A model generated the notes under the pieces. That model was not told where the DNA came from, did not search any database, and was given only the letters and a program-made list of their open reading frames with translations. The position numbers and the translations under genes are program-made. This document shows positions 35,599 to 44,608 of a stretch of DNA of 64,000 nucleotides, piece by piece; within the stretch, counting starts at the first letter, position 1; each line of letters opens with the position of its first letter. Origin of the DNA: Desulfonatronum sp. SC1 (GTDB lineage: Bacteria; Desulfobacterota; Desulfovibrionia; Desulfovibrionales; Desulfonatronaceae); NCBI RefSeq assembly GCF_003046795.1, contig NZ_PZKN01000020.1, positions 22,634 to 86,633 of the forward strand, written 5' to 3'.

Positions 35599-38007
35599 AT
35601 GACGAACTCTTTCCCCACCCCTCGCCGACCCGTCGCGCGCCCCCGAACCGTGGTCCTCAGCTTGGCTCTGACCCTGCTCGGCCTCCTGCTTGCATGGCCG
35701 CACGCCGGAAACGCCCAGTCCATGTTCCAACAGGATTTGTCCACGAGCCCCGAACTTCCCTGGACCCTGGAGGCCGACCGAGTCGAGTCCCTGCAAGCTG
35801 AACAGATTTTTGAAGCTCACGGCAACGTACTGATCCGGCAGGGCCCGAACCTGATCCAGGCGGATACGGCGCGTTACTTTCGGGAGACCGGCTTCGCTCT
35901 TCTCAACGGCAACGTCCGGATTGAATGGGACGGAGACATTCTCGTAGGCGACCGGGCGGACTTCGATCTCCTGAACAACGTCGGCTGGGTGACCGACGGG
36001 GAGATGTTCATGGCCCAGGATCACGTCTACATCCGAGGCGATCTTCTGGAAAAGCGTTGTGAACGAACCTACGCCTTCAAGGGAGCGCACCTCACCACCT
36101 GCGACGGTCCCGTTCCGGCGTGGTCCATCAAAAGCAGCGAGGGCGAAGTCACCACCGGCGGCTACGCCCAGATGTGGCACCCCCGCTTTCAAGTCAAGAA
36201 CACACCCGTTCTCTACTCCCCGTACATGATTTTCCCGGTCAAGACCGAACGCCAAAGCGGTTTCCTGATTCCCGAGCCGTCTTTTAGCTCCCGCTTGGGA
36301 GCCGGCCTCAGCCTACCCTACTACTGGGCCATCGATGAGGAACAGGATGCTACGTTTTACGCCAACATGATGAGCAAACGCGGCGTGATGACCGGCATGG
36401 AATACCGACACTTCACCAATCTGGATTCCAAGGGCGTCTGGCAGGCCGACTGGCTGCACGACTCCAAAACAGCCCCCACCGAGGCAGACGAGGACCCCCA
36501 GTTCCGCGGCGATGGTCTGACCCGGGACAACAAGCACCGTTACTGGATTCGTGGAAAATACGACGGCTACCTCGGCGATCCGCTGTGGCGGACCAAGCTG
36601 GACCTGGACATGGTCTCGGATCAGAACTACCTGCGCGAGTTCAAGCACGGACATTCCGGATACACCCGGGTCCATGACACCATGCTCCGCGACTTCGGCC
36701 GCGGAATGAACAACATCGACTCCCTGTACCGGAGCAACGCCGTGGAACTCAGCCGCAACTGGAGCCAGGTCGGGTTCCGCGGGGCAATGTACTACACCCA
36801 GGCCCTCCAGTACTGGACGGATAACAACCCCAGCAATGAAAACCCCACCCTGCAACGCCTCCCGGAGCTGAACCTGGATCTCTACAAAACCAGTATCGGG
36901 GAGACTCCGTTTGAACTGGAGACCAAAACCCAGGCTGTCTATTTCTGGCGGGAAATGGGCACTACCGGCGCCAGAGCCGAAATTTTCCCCCGTCTCAGTC
37001 TACCCTGGAACACCGGCTTCGGCACCCTGACCCCCAGCACCGGTTGGCGGCAAACCCTGTACGCCATCGACAAGCACCAGCAAGTCCGGGGAATTCCGGA
37101 CACCGTGGACGAATCCAAAGACTTTAACGAACGCGGGATTCCGGATTTTCGCGTGGACGCCTTCACATCCCTGTTCAATATTTATGATTTCAATAAGCAG
37201 GACTTGGTCACGCCGACCCTGGACAATGTCGGCAATACGCACTGGACCAGGATGAAGCACACGATCCAACCCGAGTTGACCTACCTGTACGTTCCCCATG
37301 TGGACCAGGACAATAACCCGCTGTTCACCCGTGACGACCGGATCAACAAGTATAACCGCCTCTCCTACAGCCTGCACAACATCTTCAATCGGCGCATGGA
37401 TCAGGTCGAAAGACGCCCGAGGACCGAGGAAACTTCTCTTACCGAGGACACGCTCCGGGTCAGGACCACCTATCGCAACTTCCTGCGGGTTCGTTTCGAC
37501 CAGGCGTACGACTTCGAAGAAGCCAGCCGCGACGACAACCTGGACGACTACGAACGGCGCCCCTTTTCCGACATCCGGACGGACGTGGTCCTTTCTCCCG
37601 GGCAATACATCGATTTGATCAGTCGATCCTGGTATTCGCCCTACACGAATACCATCACCGAGCATGAGCACATGCTGCACGGGACGTATCCCGGCCTTGG
37701 GTCGGCGTATTTCGGATTTGACTTCCGCTCTGAAGTCACCGACGACATCTGGCGCCCAAACCAGCAAAAACGCGAGATTCTCCGCATCGGAGGCTTGATC
37801 CATCTTCCTCGGGGGTGGTCCGCGCGAGCCGATTGGAAGCGAGACCTCGTAGATAAGGAAGATATCGAAAAAATCTTCGGCATCGGCTTCACGCACCAAT
37901 GTTATTACCTGGGATTTCTCTTCACCCAAACCCCGGATGAAGATCGCTACGAGCTGCAGATATCCCTTAAAGGCTTGGAGGACATGCTGGGCTTGGGCCT
38001 GAATTAG
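35599..38007 (+). CDS. lptD: LPS-assembly outer-membrane protein LptD
   Basis: LptD is the outer-membrane beta-barrel that inserts lipopolysaccharide into the outer leaflet together with LptE. The 802-aa protein has a signal peptide (LALTLLGLLLAWPHAGNA), an OstA-like N-terminal jellyroll (WTLEADRVESLQAEQIFEAHGNVLIRQG), and then a long barrel with LptD hallmarks (YSPYMIFPVKTERQSGFLIP, and late WKRDLVDKEDIEKIFGIGFTHQCYYLGFLF). AAGGAG precedes ATG 35599. lptE follows 69 bp downstream. Confidence 0.95.
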   Translation: MTNSFPTPRRPVARPRTVVLSLALTLLGLLLAWPHAGNAQSMFQQDLSTSPELPWTLEADRVESLQAEQIFEAHGNVLIRQGPNLIQADTARYFRETGFALLNGNVRIEWDGDILVGDRADFDLLNNVGWVTDGEMFMAQDHVYIRGDLLEKRCERTYAFKGAHLTTCDGPVPAWSIKSSEGEVTTGGYAQMWHPRFQVKNTPVLYSPYMIFPVKTERQSGFLIPEPSFSSRLGAGLSLPYYWAIDEEQDATFYANMMSKRGVMTGMEYRHFTNLDSKGVWQADWLHDSKTAPTEADEDPQFRGDGLTRDNKHRYWIRGKYDGYLGDPLWRTKLDLDMVSDQNYLREFKHGHSGYTRVHDTMLRDFGRGMNNIDSLYRSNAVELSRNWSQVGFRGAMYYTQALQYWTDNNPSNENPTLQRLPELNLDLYKTSIGETPFELETKTQAVYFWREMGTTGARAEIFPRLSLPWNTGFGTLTPSTGWRQTLYAIDKHQQVRGIPDTVDESKDFNERGIPDFRVDAFTSLFNIYDFNKQDLVTPTLDNVGNTHWTRMKHTIQPELTYLYVPHVDQDNNPLFTRDDRINKYNRLSYSLHNIFNRRMDQVERRPRTEETSLTEDTLRVRTTYRNFLRVRFDQAYDFEEASRDDNLDDYERRPFSDIRTDVVLSPGQYIDLISRSWYSPYTNTITEHEHMLHGTYPGLGSAYFGFDFRSEVTDDIWRPNQQKREILRIGGLIHLPRGWSARADWKRDLVDKEDIEKIFGIGFTHQCYYLGFLFTQTPDEDRYELQISLKGLEDMLGLGLN

Positions 38008-38076
38008 TCCTCGCAAACACCGACGCACCATCATTCAACCACAAGAACGCATCCGACAACGCAAAGGACGGCAAGC

Positions 38077-38574
38077 ATGCAACGGTTTTTCCCATATCTG
38101 ACATTCGGCCTCTTCCTCCTGCTGCTGGGTTGCGGCTATCACTTCAGCGCCAGCGCCCCGATCACGCTTCCCCGCGGGATCGTGAGCATCCATATCCAAG
38201 AAGTGGACAATCCAACCCTGGAAGCCTGGATCGATCCATACCTCCGCTCGCGATTCCGCGACGAATTCACGCGCCGCGCCCAGGTGGACTGGGTCGACGC
38301 CGAACATGCTGAAGCGCATGTCGTCCTGCGCATCATCTCCTACTCCACGGACACGGAACTCTCCGGAGCCCAGGATCAGACTCTCCGTGAACGCGCCACC
38401 ATTATTCTGGAGACCGAATTTCGCAACGCGGTCGACGGCTCACGGATTTGGTCCTCCGGCCATATTTCCGAATATGAAACCTTTGAAGTCGGCACCAATG
38501 AAATCGCCGCCGGTGAACGGGCCATTGAAAACGCCATCCGCCGCACGGCAGACCTTCTGGGAGCGGATTATTGA
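38077..38574 (+). CDS. lptE: LPS-assembly lipoprotein LptE
   Basis: The 165-aa precursor has a signal and lipobox (LLLLGCGYHF), then the LptE-like core (LPRGIVSIHIQEVDNPTLE, and VVLRIISYSTDTELSGAQDQTLRERATIILETEF) and the C-terminal helix AIENAIRRTADLL. LptE plugs the LptD barrel. Its place right after lptD supports the call. Confidence 0.9.
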   Translation: MQRFFPYLTFGLFLLLLGCGYHFSASAPITLPRGIVSIHIQEVDNPTLEAWIDPYLRSRFRDEFTRRAQVDWVDAEHAEAHVVLRIISYSTDTELSGAQDQTLRERATIILETEFRNAVDGSRIWSSGHISEYETFEVGTNEIAAGERAIENAIRRTADLLGADY

Positions 38575-38583
38575 AAAATCTTC

Positions 38584-38647
38584 TCGTCATTCATGAATAA
38601 AAAAGGCGGCTCCTTAAGGAGCCGCCTTTTTTATTCATGAATGACGA
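38584..38647. terminator. bidirectional terminator: 64-bp perfect palindrome
   Basis: The whole segment equals its own reverse complement (32-bp arms, axis between 38615 and 38616). Its core is a G+C-rich stem, GGCGGCTCC, flanked on each side by A/T runs, so it makes a hairpin followed by T-runs on both strands. It lies exactly between convergent lptE and lptA and should stop both transcripts. Confidence 0.93.
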
Positions 38648-38666
38648 CCAGCCAGATACATGCGGA

Positions 38667-39188
38667 CTACGGCGTGGGCGGGGCCATGAAAATGGCCTGG
38701 ACGCGTTGGCGCTCACCGCCTTCCACCACCCCGCGATTGTCCTCCAGATGATAGGTGATCACTTCCCCGCTGATGGAGCTTTCGCCGTCCTTCAGCACGG
38801 GGTTGCCTTCCATGACCACGACGCCGCGTTTAGTCCAATACGTGGCCTTTTCGCTGGTGCCTACCTGCTTGTCGCGCTCGATGCGCACGGAGCCTTCGGC
38901 CAGCAGCTTCTCGATGTCCTGGGAGCCGTCCGGGCCCATGGACATTTTCCCCTGCTCTCCGGAAGATTCCATGAACACCGTCAGCTTGTCGCTCCAAATT
39001 TGGAAGTCTTCGCGGTCCACATGAACATTACCCCGGAAAATGACGGTATTGTTCTCCTGAACATAATCCATCTGGTCGGAAAGTATCTTCACCGGAACTT
39101 GCCCCTGACCTTGGGCCTGAGCTTGGCCGAGCATGGTGAAACACGCCAAGGCCAGACCGACCGCCATGATTTTCACTGATCGTACCAT
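38667..39188 (-). CDS. lptA: LPS transport periplasmic protein LptA
   Basis: The 173-aa precursor has a signal peptide (ending GQAQA) and an OstA/LptA jellyroll (VKILSDQMDYVQENNTVIFRGNVHV, GVVVMEGNPVLKDGESSISGEVITYHLEDNRG). LptA bridges the periplasm and carries LPS from LptBFGC to LptDE. CAGGAG precedes ATG 39188. It is convergent with lptDE rather than in the usual lptA-lptB operon. Confidence 0.92.
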   Translation of the reverse strand: MVRSVKIMAVGLALACFTMLGQAQAQGQGQVPVKILSDQMDYVQENNTVIFRGNVHVDREDFQIWSDKLTVFMESSGEQGKMSMGPDGSQDIEKLLAEGSVRIERDKQVGTSEKATYWTKRGVVVMEGNPVLKDGESSISGEVITYHLEDNRGVVEGGERQRVQAIFMAPPTP

Positions 39189-39509
39189 CTCACTGTTCTC
39201 CTGCATTGAGGTTGAATTAACTGAGAAAAAAAACCTTTATCGACAGTCCGTTCACAAACCCCAAGTGCAAGAAGCAAGAGAAGTTCAAGGTCGAAGCGTA
39301 TTTATTGATACGTAAGAGTTTGAACTTTTTGCAGCGACGCAGCAGTTGGGGTTTTGAACGGACTGTTAACGGGAACTGCTCACGCCTCGTCTGGAATCAA
39401 CGAAGGCGCCGTGAACTAATAAGGTTACTCTGGAATCGTCGATGATGTAAAGCGCCAAGAAATGGCTCCGTAGCCGCCCTCTCTTCGATGACCTTTTAAA
39501 AACCGAAAA
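39189..39509. other. intergenic between lptA and lpxB containing a MITE-like element
   Basis: No gene is visible. The stretch is occupied largely by a nested palindromic element at 39243-39366, listed separately. The rest, including the short segment before lptA, presumably holds the lptA promoter. Confidence 0.6.
39243..39366. mobile_element. MITE-like or palindromic repeat element
   Basis: The ends form an inverted repeat (39243-39264 and 39346-39366, one insertion apart, beginning ACAGTCCGTTCA). Inside, a second inverted pair (AAGTTCAA near 39291 and TTGAACTT near 39320) is centred on an ATACG-type dyad. The 124-bp size and terminal repeats fit a non-autonomous miniature element. No transposase frame or clear target duplication is visible. 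Confidence 0.6.
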
Positions 39510-40661
39510 TCAGCCCTCACCCGAAAGATCGCGCAGGATCATCGCGGCGGTGCGTTGGGCGGGGGCTTCCCGTGGCTCTTCGAAGGAGCCGGGAGAAGAG
39601 GTCAGGAGTGCGGGCAACCGGGCCAACTCATGGCGGATACGATCCATCCGTATTGGGTGAGCGAGCCATTCTCGAGCCTGGGCCGCGATGAGTTCGGGTC
39701 GGGCTTGGTTCTGGATGAACTCTGGAAGCACTGCTCGACGGAGCACGAGATTGGCCAAGCTGATGGCCGGCACTCTGACCAGCCGTACGCCGACCAGGAA
39801 GCTGAGCCGGGAGAAGCGATAAGCCACGATGGTCGGCACCTGGAGCAGGGCGCATTCCAGGGTCGCGGTTCCGGAGGTGGCCAGAATCAGGGCGCAGGAA
39901 CGCATGGCCGCGTACCGATCCTTGGCTTCGATGAAGCGTAGGGGAAGCTGATCCGGGCAGTACTCGCGAAGCAGTTCCTCGCCGACGCTGGGCGCCTTGA
40001 CCACGTAAAACTCGAGCTCCGAGTTCTCCGTGAGCAGTACCTGAGCCGCCTGGGCGAAAACCGGCATCATCCGCTGGATTTCCGACTTGCGGCTGCCCGG
40101 CAGGATGCCGATCCGGTTCGGCTTTGGGGCGACGGACGGAATTTCCGGGCGCGACAATTCACCGACCAGGGGATGGCCGACGAATTCCGCGTCCATCCCC
40201 CGCGTACGATAAAACTCCGGCTCAAAGGGCAGGATGCAGAACATCCTCCGGACGTGGCGCTTCAGGAACGCGACCCGGCCTTGACGCCAAGCCCAGACCT
40301 GAGGGCTGATGTAGTAGAAGACCGGTATCCCCAAGGAGGAAGCCATCCGGGCCACCCGGAAGTGAAAGTCCGGCGAATCCACCAGGACCACGGCGTCGGG
40401 TCGCCACGCGGCCAGCTCTTTGCGGATGGTCCGCCACATCCCGAACACCCGGGGCAGATAGGCGAACACTTCGGAGACGCCCATCACCGAAAGCCCCTCC
40501 ATGCGCAGCCGCAGCTCGACCCGTTGTTCCTCCATGGCCGAACCGCCCATGCCGGAAAGTTGGATTCCGGGATGCAATTCGTGCAACGCGCCGGCCAGAA
40601 GCGCGGCGTGCAGATCGCCGGACGGTTCGCAGGCGCTGAGCCAAACCCGGGGCGCGACCAT
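39510..40661 (-). CDS. lpxB: lipid A disaccharide synthase
   Basis: LpxB condenses UDP-2,3-diacylglucosamine with lipid X at the inner membrane to form the lipid A disaccharide. The 383-aa protein has the family motifs CEPSGDLHAALL, MGGSAM, VLVDSPDFHFRVA, FYYISPQVWAWRQGRV, FVGHPLV and ILPGSRKSEI. It starts 2 nt after the stop of the upstream oxidoreductase gene. Confidence 0.96.
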   Translation of the reverse strand: MVAPRVWLSACEPSGDLHAALLAGALHELHPGIQLSGMGGSAMEEQRVELRLRMEGLSVMGVSEVFAYLPRVFGMWRTIRKELAAWRPDAVVLVDSPDFHFRVARMASSLGIPVFYYISPQVWAWRQGRVAFLKRHVRRMFCILPFEPEFYRTRGMDAEFVGHPLVGELSRPEIPSVAPKPNRIGILPGSRKSEIQRMMPVFAQAAQVLLTENSELEFYVVKAPSVGEELLREYCPDQLPLRFIEAKDRYAAMRSCALILATSGTATLECALLQVPTIVAYRFSRLSFLVGVRLVRVPAISLANLVLRRAVLPEFIQNQARPELIAAQAREWLAHPIRMDRIRHELARLPALLTSSPGSFEEPREAPAQRTAAMILRDLSGEG

Positions 40662-40663
40662 GT

Positions 40664-41665
40664 TCAGAATCCGATGGGCTGAAACGAGACAGGCGCGGTG
40701 GCGTTTTCCGTGATGCTTTTGCGGATCACCTCGGCCAGTTCCATGGACGCCACCGCCGCCTCCACCGTGGGCACGGCGGGCGGGACCGAGCAGTCCCGAC
40801 CCCGGCAGTATCCGGCGAAAGCCAGCAACTGCCCCAGCAAGGCTTCCTCATGAGGCACGAACACGGCCTCGCGCACCGAGGCCAGGGATAAGTCCGCGTA
40901 CCGCTGGGCCACGGTCTTGCGGTGCAGGACCAGCTCCTTCTGCAGCAGGTCCGCCTCCACGTACATTTCCGGACAGGTCACGGCGATCTGACGGATCCGT
41001 TTTTCGGTGATCTTACTGGCCATGACCCGGGAAATGGTCCCGTTGCTGTGGACCAGCACGGCATGGGCCAGGGCGGTCAACCCGTCCTGGGCGTGACCAA
41101 AGGCCTGAATTCGCTCCACCGGGCCGCGCAAGTGCAGGGCCAGATCCAGATCGTGAACCATCAAGTCCAACACCACGTCCACGTCCAGGTTGCGGTCCGG
41201 AACCTTGTCCGTGCGAGTCAGGTCCATGTTGACCACGTCCGTGGAGCGGCCGACGATCTTGACCAACTCCGTAACCACTGGGTTGAAGCGCTCGATGAAA
41301 CCCACCTGGATGCGCAGGCCCTTGTCCCGAGCCAATCTGGCCGCGGCCCGGGTGGTCTCCAGGCTGTCCGTGAGCGGCTTTTCCACGAACATGTTGGTCA
41401 CGAACCGACTGGCCAACTCGATGTACTCCAGGTGGGTGGAGGTCGGCGTGGCCAGGACCACGGCGTCCACCAAGGCCAAATCTTTTCCCAGGTCATCGGA
41501 CGGTCGCGTGCCGTATTCCTCGGCCAGCTTGGCCTCTTTATCCCGGTTGCGGTCGTGAATAAAGACCACCTGCACCGGTTTCATGTAGGACAGCACCCGT
41601 AAATGGTTGCAGCCCATCTTGCCGACCCCGATCAGGCCGACCTTGAGTGGTTGGGAATCGTTCAT
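40664..41665 (-). CDS. Gfo/Idh/MocA-family sugar-nucleotide oxidoreductase (possible GnnA)
   Basis: The 333-aa protein has an NAD-binding Rossmann start (KVGLIGVGKMGCNHLRVL), the family motif VEKPL at the substrate site, and a C-terminal dehydrogenase domain (VLDLMVHDLDLALHLRG). It sits directly upstream of lpxB and downstream of a sugar aminotransferase gene. In Acidithiobacillus and Leptospira the GnnA (oxidoreductase) and GnnB (aminotransferase) pair converts UDP-GlcNAc to UDP-GlcNAc3N for amide-linked lipid A, with genes near lpxB. The same role is likely here but is inferred from context. A WbpB-like role in O-antigen is the alternative. Confidence 0.85.
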   Translation of the reverse strand: MNDSQPLKVGLIGVGKMGCNHLRVLSYMKPVQVVFIHDRNRDKEAKLAEEYGTRPSDDLGKDLALVDAVVLATPTSTHLEYIELASRFVTNMFVEKPLTDSLETTRAAARLARDKGLRIQVGFIERFNPVVTELVKIVGRSTDVVNMDLTRTDKVPDRNLDVDVVLDLMVHDLDLALHLRGPVERIQAFGHAQDGLTALAHAVLVHSNGTISRVMASKITEKRIRQIAVTCPEMYVEADLLQKELVLHRKTVAQRYADLSLASVREAVFVPHEEALLGQLLAFAGYCRGRDCSVPPAVPTVEAAVASMELAEVIRKSITENATAPVSFQPIGF

Positions 41666-41702
41666 GATGCTCTCATTTTCGTTATGTGCCCGAGGTGTTC
41701 AC

Positions 41703-43370
41703 TTACCTCGGAGCGATATCGCACAGAACCCGGGCGATCCGCTTCTGGGTTCGGCTGGACAGATAGGGATGCATGGGCAGACTGAAAATACGACGCGACG
41801 TGGCCTCGCAGACCGGCAGGTCCCCCGTCGCGTAGCCCAACGGCTGAAAAACGCGTTGCAAATGCAGGGGAATGGGGTAGTAGATCACGCTGGGAATCCC
41901 GGCATCCGCCAGGGCTTGCCGACAAGCGTCCCGGTGGGCCTCGTCCCGGGCCAGCAGGGAATACTGGGCCCAGCCCGAGCCGAATCCCTCGGGAATGTAC
42001 GGGGGAGTCAGGGCGCAGGTTTCCAGAAGCCGGGAATAGTTGGCGGCCAGGGCTTCGCGCCGCTCCAACTCCAGGGAAAAGACGTCCATCTTGGCCAGCA
42101 ATACGGCGGCTTGGAGGCTGTCCAATCGGGCGTTGGTGCCTAGCCGGGCATGTTCGTAGCGCGACGTGCCCTGACCGTGGACCCGGATGGACCGCATCCG
42201 TTCGGCCAGTTCCGCGTCGTCCGTGAAGCAGGCACCGCCTTCACCGTACCCACCCAGAGGCTTGGCAGGGAAAAACGAGGTGCAGCCGATGTCGCCCAAG
42301 GCGCAGGCTCGTCGGCCACGCTCCATCCCGCCGAAGGACTGGGCCGCGTCCTCAATGACCCGCAAGCCGTGCTTGGCCGCGACCTCGCGAATACGGGCGT
42401 GGTCCGCGGGCAGACCGAACAGGTCCACGGTGATCACGGCCCGGGGCGTCAGCCCTTGGGCTGCATCGGGCAACGGGTGATCGCCCTTTCCGGAAACCAG
42501 GGCGGTCACGGCCGCGTCCAGCTTCTCCGGGTCCAGGTTGAAGGTCCGGGGATCGATGTCCACAAAAACCGGCGTGGCCCCCCGCAGGCTGATCACCTCG
42601 GCCGTGGCGATAAAGCTGAACGGCGTGGTGAAGACCGCGTCTCCGGGTCCGATGTCGTAGGCCATCAAGGACAGGGACAGGGCTTCGGTGCCGGAGGAGC
42701 AGGAGACCACGTGCCGCGTCCCGGTGTAGTCGGCCAGGCGCTGTTCCAGTTCCTCCACTTCCGGCCCGAGAATGTACTTGCAACTCTTCACGACCTGGAA
42801 GATGTTCGCCTCCAGAACCGGGTAGATGCTCATCTGCTGGGCCTTCAAATCCACGAAAGGCACGGGAGCCGCACCGTTTCCGGAAGATTCGGATTCCAGA
42901 TCCTCGGCGACTAGGCGCACACAGGCTTCCGGGGTGAGCCGTCGGATCGGCGATTCTTCGGCCAGACGCGAGACAAGCATAAAGCTTCCAAGATATTCTT
43001 CAGCGGCGAGAAGGGTCAGGTCCAATAACGGGTCCCTGGTTTCCTGGTGTAAAACCTGCACCAACTGCACGCCCGGAGCGGGCAGCAGGCGGACGGTCTC
43101 CAGCAGGGCGGCCATCCCACCCGCCAACTCCGAAACGGACCCCTTCCCTTGCGTCGGAAAGACACCTTCAAGGGCGAGCTCTCGCCGCCTTCGGGTCAAG
43201 CGGTCGGACACCGTGTGCGGATGAACCCACAGCCCGAGTGTCTCGTCCCTGGCCATGGCGAGCAGGGAAGCCATGGCCGTTCGCTCCCGGTCATCGCCCG
43301 GGACGGAGTCCGACGCCGCGATCTCCAGCGCCAAGGCCAGAGCATCGCCGTCAAAAACAAACTGAAGCAT
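41703..43370 (-). CDS. DegT/DnrJ/EryC1 aminotransferase with extra N-terminal domain (possible GnnB)
   Basis: The 555-aa protein is about 175 residues longer than normal for the family. The C-terminal part is a PLP sugar aminotransferase: start VPFVDLKAQQ, SCSSGTEALSLSL, ENAIED-type motif VIEDAAQSFGG, PLP lysine in SFFPAKPLGGYGEGG, and RLDSLQAAVLLAKM. The N-terminal extension (LQFVFDGDALALALEIA ... DPLLDLTLLAAEEYLGSFMLVS) has a pattern that might be a degenerate PIN-like fold, but I do not recognise it with confidence. It is the first gene of an aminotransferase-oxidoreductase-lpxB operon. ATG 43370 follows AGAGG. Confidence 0.85.
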   Translation of the reverse strand: MLQFVFDGDALALALEIAASDSVPGDDRERTAMASLLAMARDETLGLWVHPHTVSDRLTRRRRELALEGVFPTQGKGSVSELAGGMAALLETVRLLPAPGVQLVQVLHQETRDPLLDLTLLAAEEYLGSFMLVSRLAEESPIRRLTPEACVRLVAEDLESESSGNGAAPVPFVDLKAQQMSIYPVLEANIFQVVKSCKYILGPEVEELEQRLADYTGTRHVVSCSSGTEALSLSLMAYDIGPGDAVFTTPFSFIATAEVISLRGATPVFVDIDPRTFNLDPEKLDAAVTALVSGKGDHPLPDAAQGLTPRAVITVDLFGLPADHARIREVAAKHGLRVIEDAAQSFGGMERGRRACALGDIGCTSFFPAKPLGGYGEGGACFTDDAELAERMRSIRVHGQGTSRYEHARLGTNARLDSLQAAVLLAKMDVFSLELERREALAANYSRLLETCALTPPYIPEGFGSGWAQYSLLARDEAHRDACRQALADAGIPSVIYYPIPLHLQRVFQPLGYATGDLPVCEATSRRIFSLPMHPYLSSRTQKRIARVLCDIAPR

Positions 43371-43629
43371 GGTGATTGTACCTCTAAAATGGAATAGGGC
43401 GGGCAAAAGAGGCGAAATTTAGGTTGTTGCCCCACGGATGTCAAAAGGTTCCTTCACATGCCGCGTATCTCCCTCCCTCTCCACTTGCTGTTGACCATCC
43501 GCCTCGGCTTCTTTACATTTTTTATCGTGTTGCGGAGAAAATTATGAGAAAGAACCTGTGAAAGAAACAATTGCGCGGCCCCAAGCCCACTTCAACGGGG
43601 CATCGTTCATCATCAACCAAGGATATCCC

Positions 43630-43854
43630 ATGCTGCTCGAAGTCAAATGCTACGCCACCCTGGCCAAGTTTCAGCCCAAAGAGAACGAGTTTCATCTCGG
43701 ACCAAAGCCCATGCTCCGGGACCTGATCGTCTTTCTGGGCATCCCCGAGGGAGAGATCAAGATTTCCTTCGCCAACGGCGTGATCGTCGGGCCGGAATAC
43801 GAACTGCAGGAGGGCGACCGGGTCGGTCTCTTTCCGGCGGTTGGAGGTGGCTGA
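43630..43854 (+). CDS. MoaD/ThiS-like sulfur carrier protein
   Basis: The 74-aa protein has the ubiquitin-like fold pattern (CYATLAKF, FLGIPEGEIKISFANGVIV, EGDRVGLFPAVGGG) and ends in Gly-Gly, which is adenylated and thiocarboxylated in this family. AAGGAT precedes ATG 43630. It is paired with a ThiF/MoeB-type gene that starts 5 nt downstream. It could supply sulfur for molybdopterin or tungstopterin, thiazole or another pathway; the sequence does not decide. Confidence 0.85.
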   Translation: MLLEVKCYATLAKFQPKENEFHLGPKPMLRDLIVFLGIPEGEIKISFANGVIVGPEYELQEGDRVGLFPAVGGG

Positions 43855-43858
43855 GGCC

Positions 43859-44581
43859 ATGCCCGCATCTCTTGACCAGCGCTATATCCGAAACTTCTCC
43901 ACGCTTTCCGAGGCGGATCAACAGCGGTTGCACGCTACGCGGATCTGCCAGTTGGGTCTCGGCGGTCTGGGAGGAACTCTTTTGGAAATGCTGGCCCGGA
44001 TGGGATTCAGCCGCAAGGGCCGGGGATGGATTCGGGCCGCGGACGGCGACGTATTCGAGGCCAGCAACCTCAACCGCCAGTTGTTCTGTCTGGAGTCGAC
44101 CATCGGTTGGCCCAAGGCCGAGGCGGCGCTGGAGCGAATCCAGGCCGTGAACTCGGAAGTGGACCTCTCCACCCGGCAAGCCGTCGTCGCCCCCAAGGAC
44201 ATGCCCGGGTTCATCCAGGGCGCGGACATCGTTCTGGACGCCCTGGGGGACCTGCCCACCAAGCTGGCCCTGCGCAAGGCCGCGGCCGAGGCCGGCCTGC
44301 CCGTGATCAGCGCGGCGGTGGCCGGCTGGACCGGCTTCATCACCACCCAGCTTCCGGGAGATCCGGACCCGGGCATTTTCCAGGGCGTGCTGGGCCAAAG
44401 CGACCGAACCGAAGGCGCGGAAGTTCCCCTGGGCACCCTGGCCCCCTGCGTCTGGCTGATCGCCTCCCTGCAATGCCGGGAAGCCGTGGCACTGGCCTGT
44501 GGTCATCCGCCCCTCTTTCACGGCTGCCTGCATATCGTCGATCTGACCGACGTCTCGTGGGAGCGTATCACATTTCCTTGA
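43859..44581 (+). CDS. ThiF/MoeB/HesA-family adenylyltransferase
   Basis: The 240-aa E1-like enzyme has the nucleotide-binding loop QLGLGGLGGTLLEMLARMG, the DGDVFEASNLNRQLF motif with the Arg used in adenylation, and KAEAALERI. It would adenylate the Gly-Gly end of the carrier encoded just upstream. It lacks the paired CxxC zinc motifs of classical MoeB near the C-terminus. The substrate pathway is unknown. GGAGG lies 11 nt before ATG 43859. Confidence 0.88.
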   Translation: MPASLDQRYIRNFSTLSEADQQRLHATRICQLGLGGLGGTLLEMLARMGFSRKGRGWIRAADGDVFEASNLNRQLFCLESTIGWPKAEAALERIQAVNSEVDLSTRQAVVAPKDMPGFIQGADIVLDALGDLPTKLALRKAAAEAGLPVISAAVAGWTGFITTQLPGDPDPGIFQGVLGQSDRTEGAEVPLGTLAPCVWLIASLQCREAVALACGHPPLFHGCLHIVDLTDVSWERITFP

Positions 44582-44608
44582 ACAATCAGACCAACTCCAG
44601 GAGTCGCC

